Positions 44,964 to 52,444 of a stretch of DNA of 64,000 nucleotides are shown here, one piece after another (the first letter of the stretch is position 1; every line of letters begins with the position of its first letter). The translations under genes and the position numbers were made by a program. The notes below the pieces were generated by a model. The model had not been told where the DNA came from. It searched no databases and was given only the letters and a program-made list of their open reading frames with translations. The DNA comes from Sabulicella rubraurantiaca (lineage in GTDB: Bacteria; Pseudomonadota; Alphaproteobacteria; Acetobacterales; Acetobacteraceae): the NCBI RefSeq assembly GCF_017355885.1, contig NZ_JAFEUU010000002.1:248001-312000 (forward strand). The letters run 5' to 3'.

Positions 44964-45158
44964 ATGCTTGTCCTGTCGTTTCTCTGGTCGCTGACTTGGA
45001 GGCTGCTGCTGGCCGCCGGCCTCTACGCAGGTTGGATGGTCCTTGCTCTGACGAACGGGGCGACGAACGAAGAAGCCAACGCCTCTGTCGCCGTCGTGGT
45101 GCCCATCGCTTTGGCGGTGCTCTGGGCCGTGTGGACCTACCTCCCCAGAACGAGGTGA
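44964..45158 (+). CDS. Small two-helix membrane protein of the element
   Basis: This 64-residue protein begins at ATG 44964 with GGGAG upstream. Two hydrophobic helices are visible (MLVLSFLWSLTWRLLLAAGLYAGWMVLAL and VAVVVPIALAVLWAVWTYL), joined by the polar turn TNGATNEEANA. It ends with PRTR. No family is recognised. It is read opposite to the genes on both sides. Confidence 0.6.
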   Translation: MLVLSFLWSLTWRLLLAAGLYAGWMVLALTNGATNEEANASVAVVVPIALAVLWAVWTYLPRTR

Positions 45159-45358
45159 CGAACGGAAGATTGTGCTTCTGACTGGCGCCAATCACACCAC
45201 CCCTGGAAGCCCCTAGGACTCGCAAGGAGTCATTCAGGAAGCCGGGCAGTAGGATGGGCGCGGCGAGACATCACAGGGGCCTGTACGGGCTTCCTGCGGA
45301 CTCCTGGGGGCACGCCCAGGCTTTCCCTGGGCTGCTGGTTATGTCTGCTTCAGGCCGC

Positions 45359-45970
45359 TCACTGAAGATTCTGTGTGCCGCCGCTTTCAGGCAAGTGGCT
45401 GAACTGCATGGTCCTGCGCATCTCGTCCAGCACCTCCTTCTGCTGCCGAAGGCCCTCCCGCAATTCGTCTGCATCGGCTCGCAGGCGCTCAGCCTCGATG
45501 CGGCTGGCTTCCGCAAGCTGCCTGATCTCCTCGGTTAGGCGGCTCGCCTCCTCTCGGGCAATCCGCACGTCTTCGGCGGCCGAGCGTGCCGCCTCCGCTA
45601 TGCCACGGAGTTCCTCGCCAGACCGGCGTCCTTCCTCCGAGATGACGCGCTGCTCCTCTGAGACCATGCGCTCAGCTTCAGCCGTCCAATGCCGATTGGC
45701 TGCCGCCTCTCGACGGTGTTCCGCGCTCTCGCGCCTTGCTTCAGCTGCCTTCCGGTCAGCTTCCGCGCTCCCTAGTTCGTCGCGGTGGTCGTTCGCCATA
45801 GTGGCCTCCGTCCAGATCCGATTGGATGCGTCGTTCAGCCGCCGCGACGCGAAAACGGCCTTTGTACTGGCCTCCAGAAGCCGACGCGATTCGGCCAGGC
45901 GTTCCCCGGTGAGACGCAACCGAGCCTGGAGGGCGGTCAGCAAGGCATCCCTGTCGTCGCGGTCTGCCAT
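45359..45970 (-). CDS. Long coiled-coil protein of the element
   Basis: This 203-residue protein is almost entirely a charged alpha helix rich in Ala, Glu and Arg. Repeated short units such as AESRR, AEARRESAEHRREAA, SEEQRVISEEGRR and AEASRIEAERLRADADE recur at about seven-residue spacing. GGAGGTGAGA precedes ATG 45970, an excellent ribosome site, so it is very likely translated. It resembles no named family to me; coiled coils of this sort often act as scaffolds or partners. A 541-bp gene-free leader separates it from the polymerase-like gene on the same strand. Confidence 0.65.
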   Translation of the reverse strand: MADRDDRDALLTALQARLRLTGERLAESRRLLEASTKAVFASRRLNDASNRIWTEATMANDHRDELGSAEADRKAAEARRESAEHRREAAANRHWTAEAERMVSEEQRVISEEGRRSGEELRGIAEAARSAAEDVRIAREEASRLTEEIRQLAEASRIEAERLRADADELREGLRQQKEVLDEMRRTMQFSHLPESGGTQNLQ

Positions 45971-46512
45971 TCTCACCTCCACCCTTTGCGGCTTAAAGCC
46001 CAGAACGGGTCATCCAGTTTGCCGCACGTACCCGCCCCGTACGCCAACCCCTAGGTCTGACGTGGAGGCTTTACGGTGTTCGCCTGGCGCTAGGTGTCGG
46101 CACGAGGAGGAGCCCAAAAGGGCAGGTAGTGTGGCTACCCCCCGTTCGAGGCGGGGGGGGGCCTCAATCCGACTGAGCCTTTGCCCCGCACCTCGTCTGA
46201 GGGACTAGCCGCTCCCTCGAAGCAAGCGCATTGGGCACCCATGAGCCGACCGCGGGTCACGGCCTGCTGCTGGGCTTGGTGCCGTACCACCAGCTTACCG
46301 GGTGGCTCACTATCTCCCTACCTATGGGACAACTGGGCGATTACCCATAGAGCCCACTCGTAGTCGCTCTAAGCCTCCCCTTAAGCCGGTGCAGAGGGAT
46401 GGACTACTGAGAGTCCACACCCCTACGTCCTCTGGGAGTCACCTTCAGCTTACCCGAGGGCATGTGCAGAGGAGTGAACCACGGTAAGTCAAACCGTGGT
46501 CCTCCTGTTGGG
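45971..46512 (-). other. 541-bp hairpin-rich gene-free region inside the element
   Basis: No credible protein frame is present on either strand. Several perfect inverted repeats are visible: CTATGGG/CCCATAG (46322-46328, 46344-46350), ACCACGGT/ACCGTGGT (46478-46485, 46493-46500), GGACT/AGTCC (46401-46405, 46412-46416), and a C-run/G-run hairpin with a TTCGAGG loop at 46138-46158. It lies between two same-strand genes. It could be a structured leader, a non-coding RNA or a replication or transfer origin; I cannot choose between these. Confidence 0.5.
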
Positions 46513-47832
46513 CTAACAGTGGGTCTCCACCTTCACCGCCCCCTCGACACCCACGACGCGTCGGAAGGCGGACACCATGACCTCCTTCGCTGTCTCGACA
46601 TGGTGCATACCCACCGCCACCGCGTCGTGCTGGGGCAGAGCGACAACCCCAAGCCGCTGAAAGTCACCTAGGGCCAGCAGCAATGCGTCTGACTCCACAC
46701 GCTGGGCCTTTAGGTTGAACCCTGTACCAGCCACCCGGGCTACCGGTGGGAGTGCATCGAAGATGCGGCGCTGAATGTCCGGCCATCGGTCGCGAGAGGC
46801 GAAGTGAACCCGAGTGTCCTGCGGGAACCGGCTAAGGGCCTTGTAGGAGGAGAGCAGCGCGTTCACGACCATCTTCGCCCCCTCTCTGGTGCCTGGAAGC
46901 CCGGCGTAGAGATCGCCCTCCGGCGGCTCCTGACCAGCCATAGCGAAGGCAATGCGCGGCCAGGCGCTTGACCAGTCCACGAACGCTACAGGCGCCCCTT
47001 CGATCCGCAGGCGGGACAGCCGGTCATCCCGCTTCATGTTAATCCAGAAGCCCCCTGCCAGCCTGCCCCCCAGCGTAAAGTCCGGGGAGGAGGGCACACC
47101 GGGAGGCGCCCGGTTGAACACGCGGATCATGGAGCGGCGCCCCGTGTCCACCCAAGGCCCACCTGGTGCCACGTCCAAGGGCGCATCCCGTAGCCAAGCA
47201 TTGAGCGTCACCATTTGGCGCCGCATGGCGTAGGTGGCTGGGGTGTCCACATACTCGATGGACGGTCCGCGTTCCCCCTTGTTCGGATTGTAGCCCCGAA
47301 GGTGAATCACTTCGTCCCCCTCGACCGTCTCCACGTCCTCCAACGTGACGCCATGAGCCTCCACCAACGCGGCAAACAGGGGAGTTGGTGCCAGCGTCGA
47401 GAGACGCCCTGGACGGCCGGGAGTCCTCACGATGTACTCCCCAGCAACCAACAGATCGGCCGCGGTACGCAGCATCTCGGGTGGAAGGGGTGACGGCTCG
47501 TAACGTGAGACTTTGGCGGCCCGCTGGGGGTTCGCGAGAGACAGCGCCAAGCCCTCCAAGTAGCCACCCACAACGGTCGTCGCTAGGCCCGCGCCAAGTG
47601 CTCCCAGGACGCGCTTCCAGGACTCTACAGCGGTCTTCCGGCGCGCCCGCACCCTGCCCCCATGGCTGCGCTCCAGGGAGTCTAGAAGCGCCTCTAAGGC
47701 CGTCCTGAAGGCTTCTCCGCTGTCGCCTCCCAAGGTCCGGTGCGGAGAGAACCATGCCTCCCGGGGCGGCTCTATGGCAGGGCTGGCGATGGCTTCGTGG
47801 TGGTTACTAAGCACGGCTTCAGGTTCAAACAT
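46513..47832 (-). CDS. Element-encoded protein with family A polymerase-like palm motifs
   Basis: The protein has 439 residues from ATG 47832, with GGAGG 7 bp upstream. I recognise no annotated family, but three ordered motifs resemble those of family A DNA polymerases. Motif A-like VDWSSAWPRIAFAMAG (Asp286, Arg293) is followed by GDLYA, as DIH follows in PolA. Motif B-like TREGAKMVVNALL holds Arg316-x3-Lys320. Motif C-like LPQHDAVAV holds His402-Asp403. Before them come a helical region (residues about 40-130), a TPGRPGRLSTL segment, and FNRAP...GGRLAGGFWINM. Motif spacing is compressed relative to PolA, and no exonuclease domain is seen. It may be a replication or repair protein of the element; the polymerase link is my inference. 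Confidence 0.6.
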   Translation of the reverse strand: MFEPEAVLSNHHEAIASPAIEPPREAWFSPHRTLGGDSGEAFRTALEALLDSLERSHGGRVRARRKTAVESWKRVLGALGAGLATTVVGGYLEGLALSLANPQRAAKVSRYEPSPLPPEMLRTAADLLVAGEYIVRTPGRPGRLSTLAPTPLFAALVEAHGVTLEDVETVEGDEVIHLRGYNPNKGERGPSIEYVDTPATYAMRRQMVTLNAWLRDAPLDVAPGGPWVDTGRRSMIRVFNRAPPGVPSSPDFTLGGRLAGGFWINMKRDDRLSRLRIEGAPVAFVDWSSAWPRIAFAMAGQEPPEGDLYAGLPGTREGAKMVVNALLSSYKALSRFPQDTRVHFASRDRWPDIQRRIFDALPPVARVAGTGFNLKAQRVESDALLLALGDFQRLGVVALPQHDAVAVGMHHVETAKEVMVSAFRRVVGVEGAVKVETHC

Positions 47833-47972
47833 CCGGTGGCCTCCAAACGGCAAGAAGCCCGCGCGGGGTGAACCGGCGGGCTGGGCGGTTTCGTCATTAC
47901 CGTCTTGGAAATCGTCCTGGGTTGCGACCCTTCTGCCGTCGTTCGTAGCTTCTCTCTAAATGAGAATCGCTC

Positions 47973-48722
47973 TCAAGTAGGATACTTCCCGCAAGCTGCC
48001 TGTCCGTTCTGAGGGTTTTGCCCATCGGAAATGCGAGCAAGCACTCGGCGCACTGCTGTTGCGGTCCAGGAGCCATCCCTGGGCGTGGGCATTCCTTCGG
48101 CTTCTAGGGTCCGGGCGATCTCATGGAGGCTGGCACCCTGCTCTCGCAGAGCCAGCAAACGCGGGGCAAGCAGATGGGCATGGTTGGAGGCAGCCCGTTG
48201 CCGGACCTCTAGGCTGCGCTGGGCGCCCTGGAGGCGTTCTTTGGCAGAGGGTGGACGTTGGCCCTCCCTAAGCCCTCCAAGCTTCTTCCCGCGTGTCTTA
48301 GCGGCTGCCAGAGCGGCCTTAGTGCGCGCGGAGACGGCCCGTGCTTCCTCCTCCGCGACCAGCGCCATGACGCCCACTGTGAGGCGGTTCGCGTGAGGCA
48401 TGTCCGCCGCAACGAAGTCCACTTCGGCTTTCTGAAGACCTAGCAGGAAGTGAGCATCGCGCGACAGGCGGTCCAGCTTGGCGATAAGCAGGGTGGCACC
48501 CGTAGCCCGACACTTTGCCAACGCCTTGTCCAACTGGGGGCGTGACGTCGTGCGACCGCTCTCGACCTCCACAAAGACCGGGAGGAGGAGGTGCCCGCCG
48601 TGGCTGCTCAGATGGTTGCGGATGGCCTCCTGCTGGGCCTCCAGGCCGAGACCGCTTCGTCCCTGCTTCGCGGTGCTGACGCGGGCATAGGCGACGAATA
48701 GGCGGGGCATTGAGGCGGCCAT
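47973..48722 (-). CDS. Serine recombinase (resolvase/invertase family)
   Basis: This 249-residue protein has the resolvase catalytic domain. The nucleophile Ser16 is in AYARVSTAKQ, the regulatory stretch GLGLEAQQEAI follows, LIAKLDRLSRDAHFL holds the active-site Arg cluster, and VGVMALVAEEEARAVSARTKAAL forms the long helix. A C-terminal helix-turn-helix (LREQGASLHEIARTLEAEGM) completes it. It could resolve dimers, invert DNA or assist excision. ATG 48722 is chosen because AGGAG lies 6 bp upstream; upstream ATG or GTG codons lack this. Confidence 0.9.
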   Translation of the reverse strand: MAASMPRLFVAYARVSTAKQGRSGLGLEAQQEAIRNHLSSHGGHLLLPVFVEVESGRTTSRPQLDKALAKCRATGATLLIAKLDRLSRDAHFLLGLQKAEVDFVAADMPHANRLTVGVMALVAEEEARAVSARTKAALAAAKTRGKKLGGLREGQRPPSAKERLQGAQRSLEVRQRAASNHAHLLAPRLLALREQGASLHEIARTLEAEGMPTPRDGSWTATAVRRVLARISDGQNPQNGQAACGKYPT

Positions 48723-48951
48723 CAGCGACTCCTGGGTTCCAATTATGACACCCTGAGTCCCCGCAACATACCATGTCAATAGCAGTCAACGAACATTGAC
48801 ACTACCTGACAAGGTCTGGAGGCAGGCAGACGGACCCCACACTCCGCTTCAGCATGACTACTTCTGGAAGTTGTAATTCTCAATCCTGAGTTGTAGGACC
48901 GCCCTCAGCTCGAAAAGACGGCTTTACGAAGGCAGAGGAACCCGCAGCCCA

Positions 48952-49200
48952 GTGGCACGTTTGGTCAACCTTAACAGCCGCCCTGTTTTCGCGCTCAGAT
49001 CTGCTTTGCGGGCCTTAGCCTCCCTCGTTTGGGTCATTCTATTGCGTTTCCTAGCTGGCTCAGCACTGCTCAGCTTCCTAGCCCTAGCTTATCTCGCAAA
49101 GCACCTACTCGGGATCGATGTTGTCCCTGGAGTGGACATGGTCCCAGACGAAGATATCGAGGCATTAATTGAGGGGCTGTTCTCTCTGATAGGCCTCTGA
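48952..49200 (+). CDS. Possible small membrane protein
   Basis: An 82-codon frame starts at GTG 48952 with only a weak upstream purine stretch. It encodes a hydrophobic helix pair (ALRALASLVWVILLRFLAGSALLSFLALAYLAKHLL) followed by an acidic tail (VPGVDMVPDEDIEALIEGLFSLIGL). The amphipathic, acidic C-terminus reads like a genuine protein, but no family or neighbour supports it. Confidence 0.4.
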   Translation: MARLVNLNSRPVFALRSALRALASLVWVILLRFLAGSALLSFLALAYLAKHLLGIDVVPGVDMVPDEDIEALIEGLFSLIGL

Positions 49201-49723
49201 GGCTGCTACGGACCTGGGTACAGCTTTTTTGGGGTGAATGCCTACTTCGGCAAGCCGGACCCCAATTATGTCTTCAATAAAGGAGGAGACGCTGGTTGCG
49301 CCCTACTGACCTTGCTGCACACCTCTCCCAGCCCGCCGCAGGACGTCACGAAGCCAGCCAACAGACCCCCACCCGTCAAAGCCAATCGACTTCAAAAAAA
49401 GGGTTAAAGGTTGTTCTTGTTGTTCAGACCCCCCGCCCCCTTTCAGAACACTAGGGCAAACAGGGGGGTACGTTTTGAAGTACCGGGGGATTCAGCCGCG
49501 GGGCACCACTCGCCCGCCTCGCCGCTTATCTAAGGCCGCTGGTGGCCGGCCACGAACGCGCAGACGAATAAGCGGCCCTGGAGATGGTGGCGGTGTGACA
49601 GCCTTCTAGCGGATGAAACCGGACGCTTAATACCCACCAGACCATGGCTGCTCTCGCCCCTTGTCGGCGCCTCCGCCTTGCGGCCCTGGGCTTTCCGTCA
49701 GCGAAGCGGTGGTTATCCTTGCA
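49201..49723. other. Gene-free 520-bp region of the element
   Basis: I find no convincing gene. The stretch includes an AT-richer patch around 49386-49425 with an A7 run and TTGTT repeats, followed by C- and G-runs (49429-49442, 49463-49469) and a short GTAC...GTAC repeat at 49468-49483. Such composition could mark an origin or promoter region, but nothing decisive is visible. Confidence 0.35.
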
Positions 49724-50158
49724 TCACGCGCGAGGTGCCGCAGCTTCGTAGACCGTGGCGTCCTCCGGCAGGATCACCCAGGACTGCTTGCTCCGCGTGA
49801 ACAGATGCAGTGTCGGCCGCAACCACGACGTGTCGTCCAGCGTGCCGCCGCGGACGTGGCGGATGGAGCCCGGCGGTTCCGTTCCGGGCTTCACGCCGCC
49901 GCAAAGCCAGACCCCGCAGTCTGGGCACACCCACCGCGTTTTGGCGCGCCCGCTCTCGGTGACGCCGCCCGGCACCGGCCGTAGTTCCTTCCCAGTCACC
50001 CGGAACGCCTCGCCCGGAACCGAGACGCCGATCGAAAACGCACTGGTCGTCACGCGCTGGCAGTCAGTGCAGTGGCAGGCGTACACGCGGGTCGGCGCGT
50101 GCGTGATCTCGTAGCGAACGGCCCCGCACACGCAGCCGCCTGTCATTGGCAGTTTCAC
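49724..50158 (-). CDS. GFA family protein (glutathione-dependent formaldehyde-activating-like)
   Basis: This 144-residue protein has the GFA zinc sites: GGCVCGAVRYEI, ACHCTDCQRVT and CPDCGVWL, giving seven cysteines in the family's arrangement. The SIGVSVPGEAFRVTG segment is also typical. Members bind zinc and are annotated as S-hydroxymethylglutathione synthase or carbon-sulfur lyases, mostly without proof. GTG 50158 is chosen because GGAG lies 7 bp upstream; ATG 50146 is the alternative. It is the last gene before the right attachment repeat. Confidence 0.88.
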   Translation of the reverse strand: MKLPMTGGCVCGAVRYEITHAPTRVYACHCTDCQRVTTSAFSIGVSVPGEAFRVTGKELRPVPGGVTESGRAKTRWVCPDCGVWLCGGVKPGTEPPGSIRHVRGGTLDDTSWLRPTLHLFTRSKQSWVILPEDATVYEAAAPRA

Positions 50159-50741
50159 GGGTCGGCTCCTCTTGCGCAGGCCGCATCTCATCCGTGGTGA
50201 CCTGAAAAATCAACGGCTCAAGACCCGGTCCCCACCCAGACCCAACTTAAGCCGTGGTCTGGCTGCTCATCGTTTTGCTATTCATCGCGCACCGCGCAGT
50301 GGCGGCTTATGAGAAGGGGCGCAGGACTTAGCGGTAGTAACGCAGCGGTACAAGGCCAGCGTTACAGATAACCAATTGATATTGTTTACTTTTATCCCAA
50401 ACCTTACCTCTATCGTCCCCTCCCGCCGGGGACACCATCTTCAAAGACTAAAAGCATTGGTGAACCGGCAGGTTCTTTGGAGTTGCAGCGGATTCGATGC
50501 TGCCCTGCCCTTGCGTGGCCAGCAATTGCGCCTGAGAGGATCAGCGACGGCCGACAAGCAGCCGGGTCACCCATCCAAGGCACGATCGCCACCTCTTGTG
50601 TCAGGGGGTGACGGATTTCTTTACGTCGCATAGCAACGTTGGCCGTCTCCGCGTCGCAAGTCTTTGACGCGCCACAAGAAATCGCTCCGGCACAGATGTT
50701 GCTGAGAGGCGAAGTAAAGTGGCGAAGGGGACCCTGGCTCA
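50159..50741. other. Gene-free junction region containing attR
   Basis: No gene is supported between the GFA gene and the MerR gene. The right attachment repeat lies at 50421-50440, so the left part belongs to the element and the right part to the original chromosome. Weakly AT-rich sequence surrounds 50370-50410. Small frames here have no ribosome site or recognisable product. Confidence 0.5.
50421..50440. repeat. attR: right 20-bp direct repeat of the integrated element
   Basis: TCCCGCCGGGGACACCATCT is identical to the tRNA-Arg 3' end at 42513-42532. Upstream of the repeat no tRNA body is present, confirming that this is the displaced copy and not a second gene. Flanking bases on both sides differ from those at attL. 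Confidence 0.93.
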
Positions 50742-51131
50742 ATGAATATCGGCGAAGCGGCCCGACGCAGTGGGGTAAACGCCAAGATGATCCGGCATTA
50801 TGAGTCGATCGGCTTGGTGCAGTCTGGCCGGCACGTCAACAAGTACCGGGTCTACACGGAGCACACCGTGGCGAAGCTGCGCTTCATCAGGCATGCACGC
50901 GAACTCGCCATGCCGCTCGCAGAGGTGAGAGCACTGCTCAGTCTTTGGGGCTGCGACGCGACCCCAGAGGAAGTGCGGAGGCGAGCAGCGGCGGAGATCA
51001 AGCGGCTTGAGGGCAAGGCGGTCTCGCTGCAAGCCATGGCGACAGCGCTTCGCAACCTCTTCGAAACGACAGCGGAAGAGCGGCCGGACGCACCTCATTT
51101 CGAAGAAGCGGAACTCTCTGCTGCCATCTAA
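50742..51131 (+). CDS. MerR family regulator, CueR-like but lacking a metal-ligand cysteine
   Basis: The protein has 129 residues. Its DNA-binding part MNIGEAARRSGVNAKMIRHYESIGLV is close to CueR/HmrR regulators, followed by the dimer helix EVRRRAAAEIKRLEGKAVSLQAMATALRNLF. In CueR the C-terminal loop has two metal-binding cysteines, the second in a DCPIL-like motif; here the matching stretch reads DAPHF and no cysteine is near. The only cysteine is in LWGCDAT near residue 67. Metal sensing is therefore doubtful. No copper ATPase or chaperone gene is beside it. Confidence 0.85.
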   Translation: MNIGEAARRSGVNAKMIRHYESIGLVQSGRHVNKYRVYTEHTVAKLRFIRHARELAMPLAEVRALLSLWGCDATPEEVRRRAAAEIKRLEGKAVSLQAMATALRNLFETTAEERPDAPHFEEAELSAAI

Positions 51132-51568
51132 GGCCTGTTGCCGATGGGACCAGTGTCGAGCCACGCCTTCGAGCGAAGCACGAGGCTTTGGTGGAGCACT
51201 CGGTCTAGGGGAAGGTCATATCCGGTGAACTAGGGCGCATCCTTGTGTTGCGAGAAGGGGCGATCCTCACGCCGAGTTGTTGAGCGACGCTCTTGCGCGG
51301 CGGCCGCCGAGAATTTGGGGGCGCGAGCGTGGCCGGATCGTAGACCGATTGCGCCTTGAAGCAGACCTGCGGGTCCCTGCCCGTCCGCCTGCTCCCTAAA
51401 AGCGTCATCGCCGGCGATATGCTGATGCGTCCTTTCTAAAGCCTATCGCGCAGTTGGTTCGGCGGCCGGTCTCCGCCGCGGCGCGGGCCGCATCAAGCCA
51501 AGCGGAGGCAGCCATGGAGGAGTAAGGTTGGTCTTGGGCGGGCCCTCTGGCCTGCGGAAGGTGCGCTC
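51132..51568. other. Gene-free 437-bp region
   Basis: Only short Arg- and Pro-rich frames occur, with no ribosome site. The stretch has the look of decayed sequence. I see no insertion-sequence ends or other repeats. Confidence 0.4.
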
Positions 51569-51889
51569 ATGTCGGAAGCCGAGTTGCGGAACCTAGACCG
51601 CCTCGAAGCCGAGGCCGCGAAATGGGCCTACTCGATGCTCTTCAGCGAGCCGCTGAAGCTGATCGCAGCGGCGGTCGGCCAAGGTCCGGTCGTCGGTGGA
51701 ATGCTCTCGCTCATCACCGCCGCGCAGATACTGGGTTATATTTATCTCGCGGGCCGCGTTGGAGCGGCCGGTGGCATCACGAAAATCACACACCTTGAGC
51801 CGCTGCGCTTCGCCGCAATTCTGGCTTATGCCCTTTATGTGGGGCTGTTCTTTGGTCACTTCGTCGTGCAGCCCTTGCTTGGCGCCTAG
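51569..51889 (+). CDS. Hypothetical membrane protein
   Basis: This 106-residue protein starts at ATG 51569 with GGAAGG upstream. The N-terminal part is amphipathic (SEAELRNLDRLEAEAAKWAYSM), followed by three hydrophobic stretches (LKLIAAAVGQGPVVGGMLSLI, AAQILGYIYLAGRVGAAGG, LRFAAILAYALYVGLFFGHFVVQPLL). It is probably an inner-membrane protein. No family recognised. Confidence 0.6.
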   Translation: MSEAELRNLDRLEAEAAKWAYSMLFSEPLKLIAAAVGQGPVVGGMLSLITAAQILGYIYLAGRVGAAGGITKITHLEPLRFAAILAYALYVGLFFGHFVVQPLLGA

Positions 51890-52355
51890 CACTTTCCTTC
51901 GGCACCGCGCAGAGACATGCCGGCAGCTACCGCTTCCTTACCCATGGCCGGATCAGCGGCGCGGCGGTGCCATCGCGCGGAACTGGGTGCCGGTGAACGA
52001 ATGCGCTTCGAGCGAAACGGGGCGGGCTTCATGGAGCGATGAAGCCGCCTGTCGTTCCAGCATTTTCTCGTCGCATTCTCAAATCTGCCTTTCCCAGGGT
52101 TGTTGGTTCGAGGAACAGCTACGCCCTTCCATCACCTTGAAGCGGCAGGACGTGCCTTCACCAAGAGGCCCGTCGACTGTTCTGCCCGGCGCAGCGAGCG
52201 AACAATACGGTTGAGCCCGTCGCGGCCATGAGATCATCGCTACGCAAAATTCTCTCGACCTTGCAACTGACCGCAATGTCAGCAACCTATGCGACAGCCA
52301 GCGGACTCTCACCGCTTCTCGCCATAATCATTTGAATGTAAAAGAAATTTTTCCT
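51890..52355. other. Gene-free region upstream of the PEP-CTERM gene
   Basis: No supported gene. The final 35 bases before the sigma-54 promoter are AT-rich (TTTGAATGTAAAAG and AAATTTTT), in contrast with the GC-rich surroundings. Enhancer or integration-host-factor sites for the promoter would be expected within this stretch, but I cannot assign one. Confidence 0.45.
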
Positions 52356-52373
52356 TGGCACGCCTCTTGCTTG
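52356..52373 (+). promoter_or_regulatory. Sigma-54 (RpoN) promoter of the PEP-CTERM gene
   Basis: The sequence TTGGCACGCCTCTTGCTT matches the sigma-54 consensus TGGCACG-N4-TTGC with no mismatch. The GG (52358-52359) and GC (52370-52371) elements are 12 bases apart, as required. The predicted start of transcription is near 52383, leaving a 60-base leader before the ATG at 52445. Sigma-54 control of PEP-CTERM genes by the PrsK/PrsR system is known in other bacteria. Confidence 0.85.
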
Positions 52374-52444
52374 GAAGGAAATGCACCCGTTACGCCGGGT
52401 GTGCCGGTGGTCCCACTGGGCCAGCACAAAGAGGAAAACAAAAG

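Larger units (their letters stand above)
42513..50440 (+). mobile_element. 7.9-kb integrated genetic element in tRNA-Arg(CCT)
   Basis: The element is bounded by 20-bp direct repeats, one inside the tRNA-Arg 3' end. A tyrosine integrase gene starts 101 bp from the tRNA. Cargo: receiver-domain protein, small membrane proteins, coiled-coil protein, a protein with polymerase-like motifs, a serine recombinase and a GFA-family protein. There are no structural phage genes, relaxase, or conjugation genes, so it is an integrative island, satellite or mobilisable element that depends on others for transfer. Coding density is lower and base composition less GC-extreme than in the flanks. Confidence 0.9.

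Noticed and set aside
46120-46165. A second tRNA gene in the element
   Set aside because: Only a T-arm-like hairpin is present; no acceptor stem or proper anticodon arm can be built around it.
46513-47832. Reverse transcriptase or retron assignment for the polymerase-like protein
   Set aside because: There is no Y-x-D-D type motif or other reverse-transcriptase block; the catalytic His-Asp pattern fits family A enzymes better.
51205-51408. Transposase remnant on the minus strand
   Set aside because: The 67-codon frame is Arg/Pro-rich, with no DDE or helix-turn-helix segment and no terminal repeats nearby.
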